From positions 561,466 through 581,957 of the forward strand of contig BFEA01000242.1 of assembly GCA_003427395.1 (NCBI GenBank): a stretch of DNA of 20,492 bases, written 5' to 3'. Source of the DNA: Chara braunii (lineage: Eukaryota > Streptophyta > Charophyceae > Charales > Characeae). Made by a program: the position numbers and the translations under genes. The notes under the pieces are model-generated. The model worked only from the letters and a program-made list of their open reading frames with translations, was not told the DNA's origin and made no database searches. This document shows, piece by piece, positions 16,355 through 20,492 of the stretch (its first letter is position 1; each line of letters opens with the position of its first letter).

Positions 16355-16420
16355 AGTCACTGGATTTGAACTTGGGTCTGCATTTCAACAGTTCATGGGT
16401 GTACCGAGCTAGGCCCACCG
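16355..16420 (-). other. Second, different tRNA-like module
   Basis: The minus strand reads GGTGGGCCTAGCTCGGTACACCC and then AGACCCAAGTTCAAATCC, with a good A-box (TAGCTCGGTA) and a perfect B-box match (GTTCAAATCC). Spacing fits a tRNA of about 66-72 bases, but the acceptor stem pairs poorly (GGTGGGC against the CAGTGACTGG end). It differs in sequence from the SINE head 65 bp away and points the same way. Confidence 0.5.
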
Positions 16421-16469
16421 TTTGGATTGCAGCGAAAAAGTTTACCTTGAGGAGCAGGCGTCGCCTCTG

Positions 16470-16551
16470 GTAAGTGGCCACTTTTTTTTTTTTTTTCAGT
16501 AAGTGGCCATCCCCTGTTTTTTTTTTTTTTTTGAGTAAGTGGCCATCCCTG
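16470..16551. repeat. GTAAGTGGCCAYCCC units separated by oligo-T
   Basis: GTAAGTGGCCA occurs at 16470, 16499 and 16535. T runs of about 15-16 follow the first two copies. The unit is 29-36 bp long. On the minus strand this reads as repeated A-tails plus TGGCCACTTAC. It could be a tandem duplication of a retroposon tail. Confidence 0.85.
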
Positions 16552-16559
16552 CAAACTGG

Positions 16560-17140
16560 ACAAGATCAGTTCAGGTGTGGACTGTGGAAACACCGCAACT
16601 CAATTTCTCACAGTTGCAGTTGCTGCATCGGTGTAGACAGATGTCACAGGCTACGTGGCTCCCACGTGCTAGGAACATGGAGGCATGCCAACTGCAATTG
16701 TAGAGGCATTGACGTCCCAGCCCGTGTCTAAAAATGGGACATGCCATGTCAGGCCCAGGTGCCGTACAGGATTACAATGTTGACTGCCATCATGCGTAAG
16801 AATATAGGAGAGGTAGTGGGTATTAGCGGGATAGTAGGCGGGAAGGAGGGGGGAGGGGGGAGGTGGGGAGATGGAAAACACAAACACGGTTGCTGGGGTC
16901 ATGGATAACAAGCAAGATAGTCTGCAGATCAACTCTTGGGTATAAGGGTGTATGAGGAGCGTACAGAGTGCAAATGGGGCGTACTGGAGGTATACGGGCT
17001 CGACACAGGGTCTGACGGAGATATCCAGGGCAAGCACAGGGGATGAAATTGGCCGGAATGGGGCCGGCTGGGACCTAGCATGGGATACAGTTCGAGGGGA
17101 TGGTAGAGACAATTAACGGCCCAGGAATAGGCCAGAAGCG
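16560..17140. other. Non-coding stretch
   Basis: No recognisable gene. A purine-rich G/A stretch (about 16840-16880) and long open frames on the minus strand with proline- and serine-rich low-complexity content are present. I do not call a gene. Confidence 0.45.
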
Positions 17141-17184
17141 GAAAAAAAAAGAAAAAAAAAGAAAAAAAAAAGAAAAGAAAAAAG
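17141..17184. repeat. A-rich (A9-10 G)n tract
   Basis: Runs of nine or ten A separated by single G, ending AAAAAAGG. It is the plus-strand mirror of the T(n)C tracts at the left end of the window. Confidence 0.9.
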
Positions 17185-17489
17185 GATAACATGCAGCTCG
17201 AGGAACTGTTAGGGGTTGCCCCCCCTGCGCCTCGCCTTTCTGGAGGTTGCTCTGCTGTGTGACTGGGCGCTGCCAGTAAGCCTCCCAGCCAGCAGTTTGG
17301 GGGAGGGACGCCCCGTTGCAGTCCCCCCCTTGCTAGGGATAGGCTGACCCTCTGTCCCATCTTTCTCTTGCTCCTTTCTTCAGCTGTAAAAACATGCTTG
17401 CCGGTGATAAGCAACCGGACTGAGCCCCCCAGAATAGAAGGGGTGTGTGTCTTTTGTGGGGGGGGGGGAACAAAAACAGACACTTGCAT

Positions 17490-17850
17490 AAGCTATACCT
17501 TCGTAATCTTCACTAGACAAAGCATGCCAATCACCTGCTGGACGAGTCTCAGGTGGGCCATCACAGTGCGGCATTGAGCAAGTTTCTTGAGTTGGTTTTC
17601 TGCAACCAATATCCCCTCTTTATGGGCAGGCAACGACGGGGCGTGATCCAAAGTGTATGGGTGTTTAGCTCCTGCAAGATCTGGTTCGTAACTGCTCGCC
17701 CTGACGACCAGAAGCTTCACTGCGGCGCACTGTAGGTGGTTCATGTGAGAGTCCATTCTCTACCTCAGGCTGCTGCACCTGTTCCTCATTTGAAAAGGAT
17801 GGAAGGGTTCCAATTGCGGGTGCAGCCGGAGGGTGCCCAGTGTCGTGCAA
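17490..17850 (-). CDS. Weak coding-like open frames, unrecognised
   Basis: Two overlapping minus-strand frames have unusually normal amino-acid composition for this window. One (17665-17850) contains APAIGTLPSFSNEEQVQQPE. The other (17493-17756) contains ILVAENQLKKLAQCRTVMAH followed by LRLVQQVIGML, a plausible helix. They could be two exons or a frameshifted pair. No family is recognised, and no start or splice site can be defended. They lie in the spacer between the inverted-repeat arms. Confidence 0.2.
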
Positions 17851-17917
17851 TTAATTGCAGGTTTACCTGCGGGTTGTATACCAGCTTTATTAGTTTTTCC
17901 TCGTTTTCGCGCTCACC

Positions 17918-17999
17918 GTTTGGCTGGTCTCAGACCATTAGCAATACTGGGACCTGTCACTTGCTGCGTCTCCTCGTTTGGCTAGTCTCAGACCATTAG
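17918..17999. repeat. 24-bp direct repeat pair, period 58 bp
   Basis: GTTTGGCTGGTCTCAGACC followed by ATTAG (17918-17941) recurs at 17976-17999 with one change. Each holds the near-palindrome GGTCTCAGACC. No flanking element was recognised. Confidence 0.85.
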
Positions 18000-18187
18000 G
18001 CCTTGCTCTTTTGTCTTTCTGCTGCTGTTTGGTAGGCCGCAGGTCTTTCTTTCGGTTGGGTCCTCTTTACTCCGGTTTCATGTCCAAATACCTATAGGTC
18101 GTAGGTAGGTCTGGGAAGGGGAAGTCGAGAGTAGAAGTAGGCTGCACCCGATTGGGGGCGGGTTCTTTTCTTCATTTTGGGAATTCG

Positions 18188-18524
18188 TGGCCTGTGGCTC
18201 AGTGGTTAGGGCACCGGTTGGAAATGCGCATTGTGGTCTGATGTTGCGGGTTCAAAACTCTGCATCCATGCGCAGGGACACCGGCGGGCATTTACATAAC
18301 GCGCAGCCATTTGCACAGACCCCTTGGGCTGACGCATGATAAGGATTTCTGCTTCATTGAAGCCGTTCTTCGACTTTCGCGTGCCGCTTTCAGGCATGAC
18401 CTATCACTAGGCATACCACGCCTGTGTAGCTCACACCCTGACGCTTCCTGCGGACCACCCAAGGGGTTTAGCCCATGGTTGTTGAGAGGTTCGCCTGACG
18501 TTCTTGGTCCATGGGGTTGTCCGG
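18188..18524 (+). mobile_element. tRNA-derived SINE-like repeat, copy C
   Basis: The head (18188-18260) reads TGGCCTGTGGCTCAGTGG then TTAGGGCACCGG, followed by GCGGGTTCAAAACTC, giving the clearest A-box and B-box of the three copies. CCCTTGGG (18321-18328) and CCCAAGGG (18458-18465) are present, but the intervening distance is 129 bases instead of about 40. An extra segment of about 90 bp therefore sits inside the stem-loop. The end, GTTCTTGGTCCATGGGGTTGTCCGG, matches copy B. The head's direction is opposite to copies A and B. Confidence 0.8.
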
Positions 18525-19060
18525 GTGATTGCGGGGTAGAATCAATACCTGATAAACGAAGAAAGTTACAAAATTGTGGCCATGCAGACAAAAGGGTTGT
18601 GGGAGATTGGTCACATAGGATTGGTTACTTTAGCCTTTGCTTTGGCGGGGGATGGACCGGGTGGTGGAAGATATCGGTGGGGAACTCCGCTGAGGGTAGG
18701 GTAGGTAGGACAAGACTCCATTGGAAGATATCGGTGGGGAACCTGCAGTCGGGGATGTCTTAGGGGTCCCATTGGCAGGAGGAAAGGTGGGATAGGCTCT
18801 GGTGAAAGATGTCGTTGGGGAACCAGCCCTAGAGGCCCCGTCTCAAGGGGTGAGGGTGGTCTGCTACCTGCATGGAGAACACAGCAAGATTAGAAAGTCC
18901 AGAGTAGGTCTAGTTAATGATGGAGGTGGGAGAGCGGATGGTGGCCATCAACCCACTGAGGATGGAAACTAGAGATGCTCTGGGGGATGATAAAATGACT
19001 AGAGACCCAGTTGAGGATAGAGGTAAGGGGAGCGGATGGTGGCCGCGAGCCTGCTGAGGA
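18188..19060 (+). repeat. Right arm of large inverted repeat
   Basis: This arm contains SINE copy C, then a block sharing GGGTTGTGGG...ATTGGTTAC with the left arm, then three copies of a 20-bp motif, GGAAGATATCGGTGGGGAAC (18666, 18723, and a diverged one at 18804), then the satellite-like units. The left arm keeps only one clear copy of the 20-bp motif. The arms are separated by about 1,894 bp (16294-18187), which shows no mirrored homology. Confidence 0.7.
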
Positions 19061-19110
19061 CAGAAACTGGAGATGCTCTAGATAAGAACAACCTCCAATA
19101 GGAAAGGGTT
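18905..19110. repeat. Satellite-like block, right copy (98-bp units)
   Basis: GAGCGGATGGTGGCC occurs at 18932-18946 and 19030-19044, 98 bp apart. Each is followed by a GCTGAGGA or ACTGAGGA segment and GAAACTRGAGATGCTCT. It is the reverse complement of the family at 15355-15610. Confidence 0.8.
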
Positions 19111-19140
19111 CAAGAACATAGAATTCCAGATAGTAACTGG

Positions 19141-19181
19141 AGGGATCCCTTTTTTTTTTTTTTTTTTTTTTCAAGGGATCT
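19141..19181. repeat. T22 tract between AGGGATC repeats
   Basis: AGGGATC at 19141-19147 and again at 19174-19180 flank CC and T22 (19150-19171). A poly-T tract bracketed by a short direct repeat resembles a tail plus target duplication, but there is no element body left between them. Confidence 0.6.
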
Positions 19182-19580
19182 AATGATAAGAAGGCTAGGA
19201 TCTCTCTAACAAGGCAAAAAAAAGGGTTCAGCTATCGGGCTTGTGGTGACATGTCTACCCCTAGCGCTCAAAGTAAACTGTACGACAGGGCTCGTCCGAC
19301 TATGCTTTTCAATCAGGGCTGGGAAGGGAGGTGAGGACCTGCTTAGCCCTGATGCCTATACCCACTGTCTGGTCAGGTCACTAGAAAATGGTCAGGTCAC
19401 TAGAAGAGGGTGATGATCCTGGTGGTAAAATCACTAATGTAGGACCTCGGGAGTAGGGATGCGCCACGGGCAATAATGATGAGTAAGTGTGAGAGAGAGA
19501 GTCTCATAGGGGCCCTGTGTAGAAAAGTCATCTGGATGATCGAAGATCGAATGGCCAACTGATGAAAGGGACTGTCATAT
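19182..19580. other. Non-coding stretch
   Basis: No gene. A local duplication of GGTCAGGTCACTAGAA is visible at about 19372-19405. Nothing else is recognised. Confidence 0.45.
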
Positions 19581-19587
19581 GCCTAGT

Positions 19588-19708
19588 GGCTACCGTCTTC
19601 GCCCGAATAGAACGTCCGGTAATTATCGCTGTACCTGGACAGGAAGTTGGCCCAAATACAGCTATATATATAATGACTGGGCGTTCTATTCGGGTGAAGA
19701 CGGTAGCC
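19588..19708. mobile_element. 121-bp foldback / MITE-like hairpin
   Basis: The 27-bp arms at 19588-19614 and 19682-19708 are reverse complements with one mismatch (26 of 27). Homology continues inward at 9 of the next 12 positions. The loop region is about 67 bp and contains (AT)n around 19663-19674. The homology stops abruptly at the outer ends (before GGCTACC and after GGTAGCC), as expected of a terminal inverted repeat. No convincing flanking target duplication is seen. It has no coding capacity, so it would be non-autonomous. Confidence 0.7.
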
Positions 19709-19742
19709 TCTACAACACCCTGGAATTTTTCTTAAGGGAAAA

Positions 19743-19759
19743 ACAACAACAACAACAAC
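19743..19759. repeat. (CAA)n short microsatellite
   Basis: About six AAC/CAA triplets following the foldback element. It resembles the larger (AAC)n tract at 9111 in composition only. Confidence 0.8.
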
Positions 19760-20492
19760 GGGGGGAGCAGCGCTATTTTCAGCGCACAGCAGCATCCTCT
19801 TCAGGGGGATTGGTAGGCGGCCATAGCTGGCTGGGGTCGCCCTGCTCTTGAACCCGCGCAGGGTGGTTGTCTCTCCTTGGTGCTGGTTTCCTCTTCGTGA
19901 TGGTGCTGTTTGGGGGTTAGACACGCTACCATCTCCAGCAGCTTCGAGGGCAGTCGTATCCATCTTCATCTTCGTGTTGGTGGAGATTTATCTTCTCCTT
20001 CATCGAATGCTGGTCTTCTCCTTCTTGGGAGCAACGGGTGCTGCTGTACAGAGGGCGCTGCAGATTGTGCCCTCTGACATGCGCGAGATCAGCGCCTGTG
20101 GCCTGCAGACTTATGGGCGCTGGAAGCTGGGGTCCTGTTTTGTCGTTCCATACCCAGGGTTTGGAGATGGGAGGAGGAAGTCGAAGACTCCGTAAACATT
20201 CCTCGATTTCTCTGGGGGGGATTAAATGGGGGGTGGGTGTCGTTCTGTTTATCGTGGTTGAGATTCTCAGGAACACGAGCCTTGATTGAGTGGAAAGGAG
20301 AGGGAAGAATTAAAAAATTTGAGATTGGTGATTCAATTTTTACTGGTGAATTTCCAGGCTTCAAATTGCACGTCTCTCTCCGGTTTTGTGTGGCATCTCC
20401 TCCTTCAAGACTACTTCGCAATTGCATGCGCGACATTGCACGTATGGGAGCAGCGTGTGAATTCCTTGTGGATCGAAGTTCAATCAGGCACA
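19760..20492. other. Right end: open frames without identity
   Basis: Overlapping frames on both strands reach 83-128 codons (for example minus 19926-20276 and plus 19848-20195). The minus one contains REIEECLRSLRLPPPISKPW, which looks protein-like, but neither strand shows a recognisable domain, start context or splice signals. An 8-bp hairpin (CAGAGGGC, 20049-20056, with GCCCTCTG, 20069-20076) lies in the middle. A gene entering from the right edge cannot be excluded. Confidence 0.3.

Noticed and set aside
19843-19860. B-box-like GGGTTCAAGAGC on the minus strand
   Set aside because: No A-box at the expected distance.

Overview
The window looks like repeat-dominated nuclear DNA from a eukaryote. 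There are no operons and no Shine-Dalgarno-spaced genes. It holds many homopolymer and A/T-rich tails, microsatellites, decayed retrotransposons of two classes, and tRNA-derived short repeats. A non-LTR (LINE) reverse transcriptase with an RNase-H-less zinc-knuckle C-terminus, a Ty3/gypsy element with a C-terminal chromodomain, and tRNA-headed SINE-like repeats together suggest a plant-lineage genome. A charophyte alga such as Chara is my best guess, but this is inference from style and not proof. No confidently intact host gene is visible.

Layout. 1-3600 is non-coding with microsatellite, T-rich tracts, CACGTG-rich direct repeats, small palindromes and an 84-bp direct repeat. 3608-3873 (-) is SINE-like copy A with a tRNA-like head. 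4620-5512 (-) holds three diverged protein-coding-like repeat units, faintly kringle-like, probably exons of a decayed or multi-exon gene. 5835-6440 is a tandem array with a 265-274 bp higher-order period. 7283-7792 has three long A/T homopolymers and is followed by an ambiguous base (N at 7813).

7880-11673 (+) is a decayed LINE ORF2: the RT palm, then the post-RT region and a C-terminal CxxC...H...C knuckle. It is interrupted by about 1.66 kb (8570-10226). That segment carries an unrecognised Asn/Asp-rich open frame (8751-9470, with one stop separating it from upstream coding-like sequence). 12603-15263 (-) is a 5'-truncated, frameshifted Ty3/gypsy chromovirus-type pol (RT, RNase H, integrase, chromodomain) with visible catalytic-site damage. 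Its truncated RT end abuts a 23-bp tandem repeat.

15355-19110 contains the most notable structure. Two colinear copies of a roughly 0.85-0.95 kb composite repeat lie in opposite orientation (about 15440-16293 and 18188-19060) around a spacer of about 1.9 kb. Each contains a tRNA-like head, a SINE body with a conserved CCCTTGGG/CCCAAGGG stem, a middle block and a satellite-like block of about 100 bp. The left side has two extra tRNA-like modules, so Pol III-type promoter relics are stacked there. 19588-19708 is a 121-bp foldback with 27-bp near-perfect arms (MITE-like). The last 600 bases carry open frames without recognisable identity.

The pieces do not form a pathway. They are layers of nested and neighbouring insertions. 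LINE machinery could have mobilised the SINE-like repeats in trans, but nothing here links these SINEs to this LINE.
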